Below, piece by piece: positions 33,166-42,734 of a stretch of 64,000 bases of DNA. The translations under genes and the position numbers were made by a program. Source of the stretch: Paenibacillus ferrarius (GTDB taxonomy: Bacteria > Bacillota > Bacilli > Paenibacillales > NBRC-103111); contig NZ_MBTG01000010.1 in assembly GCF_002027705.1 (NCBI RefSeq), positions 80,758-144,757 on the forward strand, written 5' to 3'. Below the pieces are notes generated by a model, which worked only from the letters and a program-made list of their open reading frames with translations, did not search any database and was not told the DNA's origin. Position 1 is the first letter of the stretch. Every line of letters begins with the position of its first letter.

Positions 33166-34749
33166 ATGAGACAAAATACGAAAAAATGGATGTCCGTTGC
33201 GGCAATAGGTACGGTGACGATGACGACCATCGTCGGCTGCAGCGACAGCAAACAGAGCCCCGAAGCATCAACGGCAGCGTCTGCACCTAGTCAAGCGGCA
33301 CAAACCAAGGCCCCGCAGCCGCAAGCTCCGCTGGATCTAAACATCATGCTTCCGATTTTTAAGACCAATTATCCCAAAGACGATGGGCCCGTTGTAACAG
33401 AAATCGAAAAAAGAACCAATACGAATATCCACCTCGAATGGGTCCCGAACTCTTCGTATCCAGATAAATTCAACATCACGCTCGCTTCAGGCAAGCTTCC
33501 TCACATTATCTATGTGCCGGATGTGAAAAATCCGAGCTTCGTGAATGCAGTCAAGTCCGGCGCTTTCTGGGAAGTAGGCAAATACATGAAGGATTTCCCG
33601 ACGCTGAGCCAAGCCAATCAAGTTATCTTGAACAACTCCTCTGTTGATGGGAAAAATTACGGTATTTACCGGGGCCGCGCCTTAGGGCGCAATGGTATCA
33701 ACTACCGCAAAGATTGGCTGGAAGCGGTCGGCATGCAGCCGCCCAAAACGATTGATGACTTTTATAATATGCTCAAAGCATTTAAAGAGAAGGACCCGGA
33801 CAAAAACGGCAAGGATGATACGTATGGCATGGTGATGGTCAAATGGACCGGCCAATGGGCAAGCAGCTTTGATATTATTAAGCTGTGGTTCGGCTCCCCG
33901 AACAAATGGGGCGTCATTGGCGACAAGCTGGTGCCGGAGCATCAGACACCGGAATATTTGGAAGCTTTGAAGTTTATGAAAAAGCTGTATGATGAGAAGC
34001 TGATCAATCAGGATTTTGCCGTATTCGATTCCGCCAAATGGAATGACCCCGTTGTTAATAATCAGGCGGGTGTTATCATCGACGTAACCGATAATGCAGC
34101 GCGCTTGGACGATAAAATTCATCAGGTGCTTGCCAAGGAAGGCAAAGATAAACCAGATGTCCATTATATTGATAATATGATTGGCGTCACAGGCAAGAAT
34201 GGATTGAAAGCGCTGCCGACCTCTGGATTCGCCGGACTCCTTGCGATTCCCAAATCCTCTGTGAAGACGGAGGAAGAGTTGAAGCGTGTTCTGAAGATGC
34301 TGGATCAGATGAACGAACCGGAACTCACCACATTGGCTGGTTACGGCATTGAAGGAAAGCACTATACGAAGGACGGCGACGCCGTTGTGGCAAGCAAGGA
34401 CACAGCCCTTCTGGAGTCAGAAGTAGAAGGCTTGAACCAGATGCTGCCGTTCATTCCGGAGGATCGCGGGCTGAAAGTGAAGCAAACGCCGCTTCGTCTA
34501 CAAACGGCCAAAATCCAGAAGGAAGCAGAGCAGTTCGTCGTAGCGAATCCCGCAGAACCGTTCATTTCTTCGGTGTATTCGCAGAAAGGGCAGCAACTGG
34601 ACAATGTCATTAATGATGCCCGCATCAAATTCATTGTTGGGCAAAGTGATGAAGCTGCGCTCTTGGCTGCTTTCGAAACCTGGAAAAAGTCAGGCGGGGA
34701 TGACCTTGTCAAGGAAATGAATGAGCTGTATGCCGCTTCCAAGAAATAA
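33166..34749 (+). CDS. ytcQ: Extracellular sugar-binding lipoprotein
   Basis: This 527-residue lipoprotein captures an oligosaccharide outside the cell for the two permeases. The lipobox TIVGC puts the lipid-modified Cys at residue 25, followed by a Ser/Ala/Pro/Gln-rich linker. The body begins LDLNIMLPIFKTNYPKDDGP, and the 'VTEIEKRTNTNIHLEWVP' and 'GKLPHIIYVPD' segments are typical of the LplA/YtcQ group of large (~500-residue) binding proteins. The start ATG follows GAGGAGGC. It closes the transporter operon, with a terminator 16 bp later, and the AraC regulator comes next. Confidence 0.9.
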   Translation: MRQNTKKWMSVAAIGTVTMTTIVGCSDSKQSPEASTAASAPSQAAQTKAPQPQAPLDLNIMLPIFKTNYPKDDGPVVTEIEKRTNTNIHLEWVPNSSYPDKFNITLASGKLPHIIYVPDVKNPSFVNAVKSGAFWEVGKYMKDFPTLSQANQVILNNSSVDGKNYGIYRGRALGRNGINYRKDWLEAVGMQPPKTIDDFYNMLKAFKEKDPDKNGKDDTYGMVMVKWTGQWASSFDIIKLWFGSPNKWGVIGDKLVPEHQTPEYLEALKFMKKLYDEKLINQDFAVFDSAKWNDPVVNNQAGVIIDVTDNAARLDDKIHQVLAKEGKDKPDVHYIDNMIGVTGKNGLKALPTSGFAGLLAIPKSSVKTEEELKRVLKMLDQMNEPELTTLAGYGIEGKHYTKDGDAVVASKDTALLESEVEGLNQMLPFIPEDRGLKVKQTPLRLQTAKIQKEAEQFVVANPAEPFISSVYSQKGQQLDNVINDARIKFIVGQSDEAALLAAFETWKKSGGDDLVKEMNELYAASKK

Positions 34750-34764
34750 GGGGGCTATCCTAGA

Positions 34765-34793
34765 AGAGCCGTGTGTATCAACACGGCTTTTTC
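34765..34793 (+). terminator. Intrinsic terminator
   Basis: AGCCGTGT, a GTATCA loop and ACACGGCT form an eight-pair stem followed by TTTTTC. It ends the transporter operon. Confidence 0.85.
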
Positions 34794-34935
34794 TCCTTTT
34801 ACAAGGAATACAGGGAAATGTCGGAAATTCAAAGGATTTAGTCTGTTTTTTAACTTCCCTAATCCCGTCTGCCGTTATAACCTCGAAGTGAGGGTCATGG
34901 CTTGAAACAAAACTTAAGAATCGGTAGGTGAGATC

Positions 34936-37197
34936 ATGCTGAGTAAAGTAAGGGCGGGACTTGCCAAAAGGCGGGGCCGGCCAGTCGGCAGCCAAGGGCG
35001 CTTTTATAAAAAAAGCTTAATCACGATCTTTATCGTCTCTGGTATTCCAGGGCTCATCCTGGGGGCGCTCATATACTGGATGGCAGGGGGGCGTGTGGAA
35101 AGAGAGCTTCTTCAGCTGCACTACCGACTGATTGAGCAGCGTTCTCAAAATATTGATGATCAACTTGGCAATCTCGAGCTGCTGCTTTCTCACTGGGCTT
35201 TTGATAATAAATTTGATTACAGTTTAAATGGGTTTGATTTTGTTAAAAACTTCGAAAGAACACAAGATATTACGCGGACACTGGTCGCTATGCAGGGCTC
35301 CAATGCAATGGTGAAGAAGGCGGAGCTTTATGTTGGCGGAAAGAGTTCCGTTTTGTTTAATCCCGAATATTCCGTGCTTGATGAGCGTGCGTCATCGGAC
35401 ATCTATGAACCCCTGATTGCGCGTAAAAATGTAACGTATTGGACACAATGGACGCTCGATGCCAAACGTGCCGACACCCAGGATTTAACCCTCGTTCATC
35501 ATATTCCCGGCGGAAGCTTGCATCCGTTTGGCGTACTCCTCTTTCAATTCGATAAGGAGAAAATAGCCGACCTTCTGAAAACGATGACACCTTATAACGA
35601 CGGAGAGACGTTCATGATGCAGACATCGGGGGAGCTTTTTGTCTCAACGAGTGGAAGCGCTTCCACTTTGCCTTTTGTCCTAGCGCTTAGGGAAAAGATC
35701 AATTCATTAGGAACAATACAAGGTTCGTTCTTTTTTGATTGGGAAAAATCCACGTACACGGTTTCTTTTGGAAGCTTATCCCGCATTGCAGAAGATTGGA
35801 TGTTCGTATCCGCATCTCCGATTACAAGCATAACCTCGCCTGTTCTTGTTATTTCCAAACTGATTATCGTGGTAAGTCTCGTTGCTTTGCTGTTAGCGGC
35901 CTTTCTATCCTGGCTGGCTTCGCGGCGCATCTATTTGCCTGTATGGCGTAATTTGCATGACGAAAGTTTAGAGCTGAACACGAAGCTTGCGGAACAGCTT
36001 CCGCACGTAAAGGACAGCTTTCTGCATCAACTGCTTCAAGGTTATTTGACAGCTTTCTCGAATGAGGATTTGCTGCGCCGGATGGAGCGGTTCAAGTGGG
36101 AAGTCAGGGAGCGTTACTTTATTGTCCTCTATGCCCAGTTAATCGGAATGACGACTATGGAAGGGAATTTTCGGGATGGGGATGAAGGACTTATCACGTT
36201 TGCGGCGATTAATATGATGGAGGAATTGGCTTCCCAGCATTTCGAGCAGAGCAACGCGCTTAACTTTCATGATCTGACAGCAGGGATCGTTCTCATCATT
36301 CCGGAGAATCAATCCTATTCGGAAGCATGTCAGGCTTTCAGCGAAGAACTAATGCAGTCGATCAATCGCATTCTGAAAATGCGGATAACATTGGCGATAA
36401 GTCGTCCCATTGCGCATATTTCTGATGTTCCTCTCGCTTTCGAAAGAGTTAAACAAGCAGTCAGCTATCGCAATATTGAGATTGCCAACCAGATCATTGA
36501 TATGTCAAAGGATAATCTGGAGGGAGAGTCGGAAGCGGAGCCTCAGTATCCTTTTACACTGGAAAGAGAGCTTGTTCAAGCGCTGCGGACGGGTAGAGAA
36601 GACGATGCGCAACAATTATTGGCATCTTTCCTCCATGCCTTATCCTGCAAAGGAGCAAAGGGAATTGATGTACAACAGGGCATGCTGCACCTGCTTGGCA
36701 ACGTTCAGCACGCCATTATGGTATCAGGCATCAATCCGAACCGGTTGTTCAAGGGAGCGAATCTGTATGAGCAGCTTTCGCAAATCAGAGAGCCGAAACG
36801 GATATTGGAATGGTTCCAGGAAAAAGTGCTAACTCCTTTTCTGAATGAGCTGTCTGGACGAACCGATGCGCAAGTTAAACGGATTATTGAGGAAGCCATG
36901 ATTTATTTGCAGCAAAATTATATGAAGGATATCTCTCTTGAGAACTGCGCGGAGCATACAGGGACCAATATATTTTTCCTTAGCAAATCCTTTAAGCAAG
37001 TAACCGGGAAAAACTTTATTGATTACTTGACCGAGCTGCGCATGGAGAAAGCCAAGGAGCTGCTGCGCGAGTCTGTTATGAAAATCAACGATGTTGCCGA
37101 GCAGGTTGGCTACCAGCACAGCTATTTTAACCGGATTTTCAAAAAGCTGGAGGGAATGACGCCTACACGTTACAGGGAGCTTAGCCGAACCTCGTAA
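34936..37197 (+). CDS. Membrane-bound AraC-type sensor regulator
   Basis: This 753-residue protein senses outside the cell and binds DNA inside. Membrane helices lie at about residues 29-49 (ITIFIVSGIPGLILGALIYW) and 308-330 (VLVISKLIIVVSLVALLLAA), with a Cache-like sensor of ~250 residues between. A ~270-residue helical signalling region follows, then two AraC helix-turn-helix motifs in the last 100 residues (ISLENCAEHTGTNIFFLSKS and KINDVAEQVGYQHSYFNRI). The layout is frequent for Paenibacillus regulators of polysaccharide loci. It lies between the importer and the catabolic genes, which it probably activates on sugar binding. The start follows GGTGAG. Confidence 0.92.
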   Translation: MLSKVRAGLAKRRGRPVGSQGRFYKKSLITIFIVSGIPGLILGALIYWMAGGRVERELLQLHYRLIEQRSQNIDDQLGNLELLLSHWAFDNKFDYSLNGFDFVKNFERTQDITRTLVAMQGSNAMVKKAELYVGGKSSVLFNPEYSVLDERASSDIYEPLIARKNVTYWTQWTLDAKRADTQDLTLVHHIPGGSLHPFGVLLFQFDKEKIADLLKTMTPYNDGETFMMQTSGELFVSTSGSASTLPFVLALREKINSLGTIQGSFFFDWEKSTYTVSFGSLSRIAEDWMFVSASPITSITSPVLVISKLIIVVSLVALLLAAFLSWLASRRIYLPVWRNLHDESLELNTKLAEQLPHVKDSFLHQLLQGYLTAFSNEDLLRRMERFKWEVRERYFIVLYAQLIGMTTMEGNFRDGDEGLITFAAINMMEELASQHFEQSNALNFHDLTAGIVLIIPENQSYSEACQAFSEELMQSINRILKMRITLAISRPIAHISDVPLAFERVKQAVSYRNIEIANQIIDMSKDNLEGESEAEPQYPFTLERELVQALRTGREDDAQQLLASFLHALSCKGAKGIDVQQGMLHLLGNVQHAIMVSGINPNRLFKGANLYEQLSQIREPKRILEWFQEKVLTPFLNELSGRTDAQVKRIIEEAMIYLQQNYMKDISLENCAEHTGTNIFFLSKSFKQVTGKNFIDYLTELRMEKAKELLRESVMKINDVAEQVGYQHSYFNRIFKKLEGMTPTRYRELSRTS

Positions 37198-37304
37198 ACT
37201 TATCTTGCGAGAGGAGATGAATCAGTTGGCTTTGCAGATTTTCTTCCAGAGACGTGAGTGAAATGGTATTATTTAGATGCTAGGAAAAGGGGGAGGAATC
37301 GAAA

Positions 37305-38105
37305 TTGGCAAAAATATTAATGTGTTATCCTGGGGGACGGCATAAAGCTCTGACGATGAGCTATGATGACGGAAGGAATGCGGACAAAAGGCTGGTGGAT
37401 ATTTTCAACCGGAATGGGATCAAGGGGACTTTTCATATCAATTCAGGATTATTCGATATTCCCGACCGTTTGTCCGAAGATGAAATTCTGTCGCAGTATG
37501 AAGGACATGAGGTTTCGGCACATACCCTGACGCATCCAACTATCGCCCGTTGTCCGAATGAGCAAATTATTCATGAGGTCATGGAAGACCGCAAAAATCT
37601 GGAGCGGATCATGGGATACACCGTAAGAGGGATGTCTTATCCGAATGGCTCCTACAACAACCGAATTAAAGATTTGCTGCCTGGCCTTGGCATTGAGTAT
37701 GCGAGAGTTGTCTCAGGGACGGGACACTTCGGAATGCCGCATGATTGGCTGGAATGGCAGCCTACCTGCCATCATAATGACAATCTGATGAAACATGCAG
37801 AAACATTTGTGAATTTGAATAAGACCCAATATCTATACCTCATGTACGTTTGGGGACACAGCTATGAATTTGATACCGATAACAACTGGGATTTGATGGA
37901 GAAATTTTGCGCGTATGCCGGCGGCAACTCGGATATCTGGTATGCGACAAATATCGAAATTGTTGATTATACAAAAGCTTTCGAACAGCTTAAATTTTCC
38001 GCTGGCTTGGATTTTGTTTACAATCCTTCAGCGTTGAGCGTCTGGCTGCGCGCAGATGATCAAGTGGTGGAAGTGAAAAGCGGAGAGCAAAAGAAGTTGA
38101 ACTAA
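37305..38105 (+). CDS. Polysaccharide deacetylase-like protein (CE4)
   Basis: This 266-residue enzyme has a NodB-type fold: LTMSYDDGRNADKRLVDIF at residue ~18 with the metal and catalytic Asp pair, VSAHTLTHPTIA near 70 with the two His ligands, and MSYPNGSYNN near 110 as the motif-3 region. The family removes acetyl groups from sugars with a divalent metal. No signal peptide is visible, so it works in the cytoplasm, perhaps on imported acetylated pectin oligosaccharides; this fits its place between the regulator and the hydrolase. A TTG start at 37305 follows GGGAGG. A long-stem terminator ends the gene. Confidence 0.85.
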   Translation: MAKILMCYPGGRHKALTMSYDDGRNADKRLVDIFNRNGIKGTFHINSGLFDIPDRLSEDEILSQYEGHEVSAHTLTHPTIARCPNEQIIHEVMEDRKNLERIMGYTVRGMSYPNGSYNNRIKDLLPGLGIEYARVVSGTGHFGMPHDWLEWQPTCHHNDNLMKHAETFVNLNKTQYLYLMYVWGHSYEFDTDNNWDLMEKFCAYAGGNSDIWYATNIEIVDYTKAFEQLKFSAGLDFVYNPSALSVWLRADDQVVEVKSGEQKKLN

Positions 38106-38149
38106 AAAGAGGGAATGACGAAGAAAGCTTTCGTCATTTCCTCTTTTTT
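38104..38149 (+). terminator. Intrinsic terminator
   Basis: AAAAGAGGGAATGACGAA and TTCGTCATTTCCTCTTTT pair around a short loop and run into T residues. It follows the deacetylase gene directly. Confidence 0.88.
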
Positions 38150-38309
38150 CACTGTTTGCGCAAGAAAGTGGCAAGTCGGTTAAAAAATGCAAAGACCTGG
38201 TCAAAACAGGCAAAAATGTTCGATTGTACGCAGCCTCAAACTTGATTACGATGTCACTGAAAGTAATGCTCAGGTACTAGCGTATAGCCTAGATATGGAG
38301 GGATTTGAA

Positions 38310-39578
38310 ATGAAGCAAACACTCAGGGAACCATTTCTGATAGGGAAAATGGATACACAGGCTGCGGGCAAACGATGCAAAATGTTAATAGGCGACCTTA
38401 ACGGAGACGGCCGCATGGAGCTGCTTATGGTGCAGCCCGACAATAGACAGGATGTGCGCTATATTCCTCATCAAGTGCAGTGTCTGACCGCATTCGATCT
38501 GGAAGGAAATCTGCTCTGGCAGACAGGCAAGCCAAGCTCGGAAGCGGGTGGTCCGGGTTCAGATTATCCAGTCCAAATCGTCGACATTGACGGGGACGGC
38601 CTGTTGGAGGTTGTGTGCGTCATGGATGACCGATTTTTAATTCTGGATGGACGGAATGGACAGGTGAAAGCGGCTCATGTTCTGCCCAGTCCTCACGCCC
38701 ATGACTGCATCATCGTGGCTAACCTGACAGGAGGAAGCTCGGCAAGCGATATCATTCTCAAGGACCGTTATCACAAGATGTGGGCGCATGACCGTGATTT
38801 CAATCTGTTATGGACCTATGAAGGAAATCCAGGGCATTTTCCCTGGGTGTATGATTTGGATGGAGACGGGTTCGATGAAGTCATGGCTGGATACGATCTG
38901 CTTGATCACGATGGAAGCCGGTTATGGAGCTGCCATGATCTGGATGATCATGCCGATTGCATCTGGATCGGCGATGTGAATGGGGATGGCGAGCCGGAGC
39001 TTGTTATCGGCGGCAGTGTCACTGTCATGTACGATCGCTGTGGGAAGGAGCTGTGGCGTTATGAAGGCTCCATAGAGTCACAGCATATCGCGTTAGGGAA
39101 GTTCCGGAGCGATTTGCCAGGCTTGCAAATTGCTGGCTTGGATCGCCTTATCCGCGAGGATGATGGCAAAGGCCTGAAAGGAAAGGATGCGCTCTTCCTA
39201 CTGGAAAGCGACGGGAAAGAGCTTTGGAAAGAAGACCGCGCAACAGATGGTTGGCTGACCATTATCGAGACACTTCGGGACTGGGAGAAGGATTCCGCGG
39301 ATTATATTCTCGCTTATCGCCGCGGAGGCGGCGTATTCCCAACTTTGTATGACGGTCATATGAATGCCGTTGTTGAATTTCCAACCGAAGGCTATGCTGT
39401 GCATGCCGCTTTAGTCGGCGGAGAGACTGAGCAAGTGATCATCTACAATGATGAGACTGCCGCCATTTATGCTAGCCGGCCTATGGATCTGAAAGCCAAG
39501 ATGGCAGGCATTCCTCTGCCTCAGCCCAAACGCTTGTCCAGCTCGACGCTGTATCCTGGCGGAGAGATTACGTTATAA
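38310..39578 (+). CDS. FG-GAP/VCBS repeat protein
   Basis: This 422-residue protein begins at the ATG at 38310 (MKQTLREPFLIG) after GGAGGGA; the frame extends further up without a ribosome site. It holds at least four calcium-loop repeats of the FG-GAP beta-propeller type: IGDLNGDGRMELLMV, IVDIDGDGLLEVVCV, VYDLDGDGFDEVMAG and IGDVNGDGEPELVIGG, each with DxDGDG-like loops. A seven-bladed propeller is likely. Such domains occur in rhamnogalacturonan lyases (PL11 family), though I cannot assign a catalytic residue. No signal peptide is present. It immediately precedes the GH105/GH88-like gene, so both probably act on the same pectin fragments. Confidence 0.8.
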   Translation: MKQTLREPFLIGKMDTQAAGKRCKMLIGDLNGDGRMELLMVQPDNRQDVRYIPHQVQCLTAFDLEGNLLWQTGKPSSEAGGPGSDYPVQIVDIDGDGLLEVVCVMDDRFLILDGRNGQVKAAHVLPSPHAHDCIIVANLTGGSSASDIILKDRYHKMWAHDRDFNLLWTYEGNPGHFPWVYDLDGDGFDEVMAGYDLLDHDGSRLWSCHDLDDHADCIWIGDVNGDGEPELVIGGSVTVMYDRCGKELWRYEGSIESQHIALGKFRSDLPGLQIAGLDRLIREDDGKGLKGKDALFLLESDGKELWKEDRATDGWLTIIETLRDWEKDSADYILAYRRGGGVFPTLYDGHMNAVVEFPTEGYAVHAALVGGETEQVIIYNDETAAIYASRPMDLKAKMAGIPLPQPKRLSSSTLYPGGEITL

Positions 39579-39590
39579 ATGGAGGAAGCT

Positions 39591-41801
39591 ATGAAAAATT
39601 ATCCGTATTTCCACGAAAACGAATCTATCGCAGGCAAGGTCGATCATGAGGAAGAGATATTGGCAGCCGTTGCAGGGAGATTCATCGGCTCTCATCCGAA
39701 GCATCGGCCTATTTATCGCATACATACGACGAATGGCTTCAGGCGCGGCGAAGATTACAGGTATGAAATGAACTTGGTCCATAGATGGCCGGAGCTTGAG
39801 AACGGGCAATATGTCTACGTATGGGGAAAGCTATGGAGCGACGTGGAAGCCGAACATCCGTTTAGTGTGAGCTGCTTCAGCCCCGTACGCGTGTTTATGA
39901 ACCAATCGCTGCAATTTGTATCGAACCTTAATGATGATGTATTCCCCGAACGCATCCAACATTTCCGCTCCAAGCTTCACAAAGGCTGGAATCACATTCT
40001 TCTTGAATTCGTCAAAACGGAGACAGGCTGCGGCGGCAAATTCGGAACTGGAAGCGTGAAGGGGTTCCCTATGCACATTCTTGCCCCAACGTCGGAGCGC
40101 CAAGGTCAGGAGGGCTGGGTGTACAGCGAGCCTCAAGCTGTGGTTTGGAGCCTCCTGCCTGATGAGGAAACCGATGTGCTTGTCGGCCAGTGGCACCCAA
40201 AGGCGGAATGGTCGCCAGAGGAGATGAGCTTGGGATGTTTCGCCCGAATCTTCGGACATCAGCCTGAAAGCATCGCATATGCTTGGACAAAGCTGGAGAG
40301 CAGAAGCGCGAACGAGCAATCTGTTCATTGGAACGTTGCGCATAACGGCCCTGTGACGATCTTTCTTGACGGCAAGCCGGTTCATGAGGAGAGAAACAAG
40401 GCAGGTTCGTTTGTTCTTACATTGCCGATTGCTTTCGGTACACACGATATCGTTATTCGTTCAGCATGTGTGAATCCAGTATGGGGATTTACGATGGAGC
40501 TGGCCAAAGAAAATAAATATATAAATGTAAAGATGAGCAAACCTCGCCAGGTAGAAGGCATGTCCGATCATTGGCTATATGCAGGGACTTTCCGATCAGA
40601 AAGTGCGCCACAGCCATCTGAGATTATACGTATGGACACATTAATAGGAACAGGCTTAGAGCAAACTTTCTGGCGTGCGGATTTACCTGAAGCGTGGGTG
40701 CGGCCTTATTTAGAGAACACGATCTATGGCAAATGGAACTATCCGTTAGGGGTGACGCTTTATGGTATTTTGAAGACGGGCCTGCAGCTTGAGAATTCCT
40801 ACTTCACGAGCTATGCCATGGATCATATTGAGCTATGCACCTCATTCCATGCCTATAGCCTATGGGATCGAAAGCAATATGGTTCACCGGGTATGAATCA
40901 CCAATTGGCGCTAATCGACAGTTTAGACGATTGCGGCTCTTTCGGTGCAGCTATGCTGGAGGCCAATAAAGCAAGGCAACTGACTGGGGTCAGCTCAGCG
41001 GCCGCTCGGATTGCTCAATACATCACGGCGGAGCAGAGCCGTTTAGCGGATGGAGCCTTGTACAGAATGCGAGGCACGACTGATTTTATGAAAGACACGG
41101 TATGGTGCGACGATCTGTATATGAGTACGCCTTTTCTTAGCAAGTACTATGAACTTACGGGAGAAAGCAGCTACTTGAATGATGCGGCGATGCAATTTCT
41201 CCTGTATAAACAACTGCTATTTATTCCAGAGCTTAAAATTATGCACCATGTTTACGATTTTAAATTTCAAAAAGGGAATGGCGTTCCATGGGGAAGAGGA
41301 AATGGCTGGGTGCTGTTTTCATTGACAGAACTGCTTGCTGTTATGCCTGAGAAGCATGAACATCGTCCAGAGCTGTTGAAATTTTTCTGCGAGCTGTGTG
41401 AAGGCTACCGGCAATTGCAGGGTACTCATGGATTGTGGCACCAGGTTCTGACGGACCCAACGTCTTATGAAGAAGCATCCTGCACGTCTATGTTCATATA
41501 TGCCTTCGCCCGCGGGGTTCGATTCGGTTGGTTAGATGATTCGGAAACATATATAGAAGCGGTGCTGAAAGGGTGGGAAGGCTTAACCCGGTCATGCATT
41601 GATAAAAATGGAAATGTATACGGCGTTTGCCGCGGTTCTGGCTACTCCTTTAATTCCTATTACTATAAAGACCAGTTAAGCTGGCAGCTGAATGATACAC
41701 ACGGAATTGGCATTGTGCTGCTTGCGGGTATAGAGCTTATTAAGATGAAAAAGCATTTGAGAGGGCAGGAAACCGACCAGTATCAACAAAGATCGAAATG
41801 A
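39591..41801 (+). CDS. GH105/GH88-like unsaturated glucuronyl hydrolase
   Basis: This 736-residue protein combines an N-terminal beta-rich part (~1-330) with a C-terminal (alpha/alpha)6 hydrolase (~370-730) similar to YteR. Landmarks are VWCDDLYMSTPFLSKYYELTG near 505, VPWGRGNGWVLFSLTELL near 565, and HGLWHQVLTD near 620. In the family, an Asp in the first region hydrates the unsaturated uronic acid at the end of pectin or rhamnogalacturonan oligosaccharides. The ATG at 39591 follows GGAGGA; an in-frame ATG lies at 39579 just after the previous stop. Without a signal peptide, it is cytoplasmic and acts on imported products. The N-terminal part has no named domain that I recognise. Confidence 0.85.
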   Translation: MKNYPYFHENESIAGKVDHEEEILAAVAGRFIGSHPKHRPIYRIHTTNGFRRGEDYRYEMNLVHRWPELENGQYVYVWGKLWSDVEAEHPFSVSCFSPVRVFMNQSLQFVSNLNDDVFPERIQHFRSKLHKGWNHILLEFVKTETGCGGKFGTGSVKGFPMHILAPTSERQGQEGWVYSEPQAVVWSLLPDEETDVLVGQWHPKAEWSPEEMSLGCFARIFGHQPESIAYAWTKLESRSANEQSVHWNVAHNGPVTIFLDGKPVHEERNKAGSFVLTLPIAFGTHDIVIRSACVNPVWGFTMELAKENKYINVKMSKPRQVEGMSDHWLYAGTFRSESAPQPSEIIRMDTLIGTGLEQTFWRADLPEAWVRPYLENTIYGKWNYPLGVTLYGILKTGLQLENSYFTSYAMDHIELCTSFHAYSLWDRKQYGSPGMNHQLALIDSLDDCGSFGAAMLEANKARQLTGVSSAAARIAQYITAEQSRLADGALYRMRGTTDFMKDTVWCDDLYMSTPFLSKYYELTGESSYLNDAAMQFLLYKQLLFIPELKIMHHVYDFKFQKGNGVPWGRGNGWVLFSLTELLAVMPEKHEHRPELLKFFCELCEGYRQLQGTHGLWHQVLTDPTSYEEASCTSMFIYAFARGVRFGWLDDSETYIEAVLKGWEGLTRSCIDKNGNVYGVCRGSGYSFNSYYYKDQLSWQLNDTHGIGIVLLAGIELIKMKKHLRGQETDQYQQRSK

Positions 41802-41865
41802 GCAATTGTTTAATTTATGGATCCTGATGGTAGTATTTTGATGGTATGTAAATAGAATGATAGTG

Positions 41866-41897
41866 AAAGAGCTTGCCTCACGGAAGCTCTTTTTTTG
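41866..41897 (+). terminator. Intrinsic terminator
   Basis: AGAGCTT and AAGCTCT pair around GCCTCACGG and are followed by seven T residues. It marks the end of the pectin locus. Confidence 0.85.
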
Positions 41898-41921
41898 TTT
41901 GTGAACTATTCTTGCTTGGCT

Positions 41922-42500
41922 TTAGCGAGATTCGGGCTCTGGGATATGGAGCAATTCTGAAAGCTGTGCAGCTAAATAAATCGGTTTATAGGGTAAATCA
42001 TTGCGAAGCCAGAACACAATCGTACCAATGATGGCGGAGGAGCCGTACCAGATCGCGATATCTTTTTGAACCTTCAAAGTTGAGGATTCCTCTAGCTTGT
42101 TTATTCGACTGGACATGAAATCTGCGATCAGCTTCATGAGTCGTTCCGTAAATACGGGAATACGTTTGGAAGCAAGCAGAACTTTGTAGAACTTCGAATT
42201 TTCCTCGATATGCTCAAGCATTTTAATGAGGACTTCAATGTTGAATTCGGGTGGGTCCGGAGCTTCCTTCAAGATGGCATGGATTTCGTTAATCATCTCA
42301 TCAGCCAATTGTTCGATCATATCCGAAATATCTCGATAATGAAGATAGAAGGTGACACGATTAATCGTCGCTCGCTCCGCGATGCGATTCACGGTTATTT
42401 TTTCGAGTTCCAACTCCTGAAGTAATTCAATAAATGCATCCCGAATCAATTGACGCGTACGAAGTACACGCGGGTCTATTCGTTGTGATTTTGTTGACAT
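41922..42500 (-). CDS. TetR/AcrR family regulator
   Basis: This 192-residue repressor has the TetR helix-turn-helix at residues ~15-60 (IRDAFIELLQELELEKITVN, IAERATINRVTFYLHYRD). The C-terminal helical part (IAIWYGSSAIIGTIVFWLRND) is the ligand and dimer domain of the TetR_C_8-type group. It lies divergently from a DHA2 efflux gene with a 234-bp region between, so it probably represses that pump until a ligand binds. The start ATG follows AGGAAG. The inducer is unknown. Confidence 0.9.
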   Translation of the reverse strand: MSTKSQRIDPRVLRTRQLIRDAFIELLQELELEKITVNRIAERATINRVTFYLHYRDISDMIEQLADEMINEIHAILKEAPDPPEFNIEVLIKMLEHIEENSKFYKVLLASKRIPVFTERLMKLIADFMSSRINKLEESSTLKVQKDIAIWYGSSAIIGTIVFWLRNDLPYKPIYLAAQLSELLHIPEPESR

Positions 42501-42629
42501 GGAGCAATCACTTCCTTTTCCTAAAATAGGATATGCAACAAATTCCTCAAGATTTGTAGATTATGTGAGAGATAGACTACATATGCTTAGAAACTGTCAT
42601 TTAATAAACATTTATAAAAAAGCTGTTAC

Positions 42630-42658
42630 TTGTGAACATTAGGATAGATGACTATAAT
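42630..42658 (+). promoter_or_regulatory. SigA-type promoter of the DHA2 gene
   Basis: TTGTGA (42630-42635) and TATAAT (42653-42658) are 17 bp apart and face the DHA2 transporter 77 bp downstream. Between the promoter and the start, ACAA-CACA-TTGT near 42683 is a short inverted repeat that could be a TetR site. Confidence 0.6.
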
Positions 42659-42734
42659 ACTATTTACACAAAGTTAATTATACAACACATTGTCTATTAG
42701 TTTGAAGTCGAATTTGAAAGGAATGAGTGGTGAT

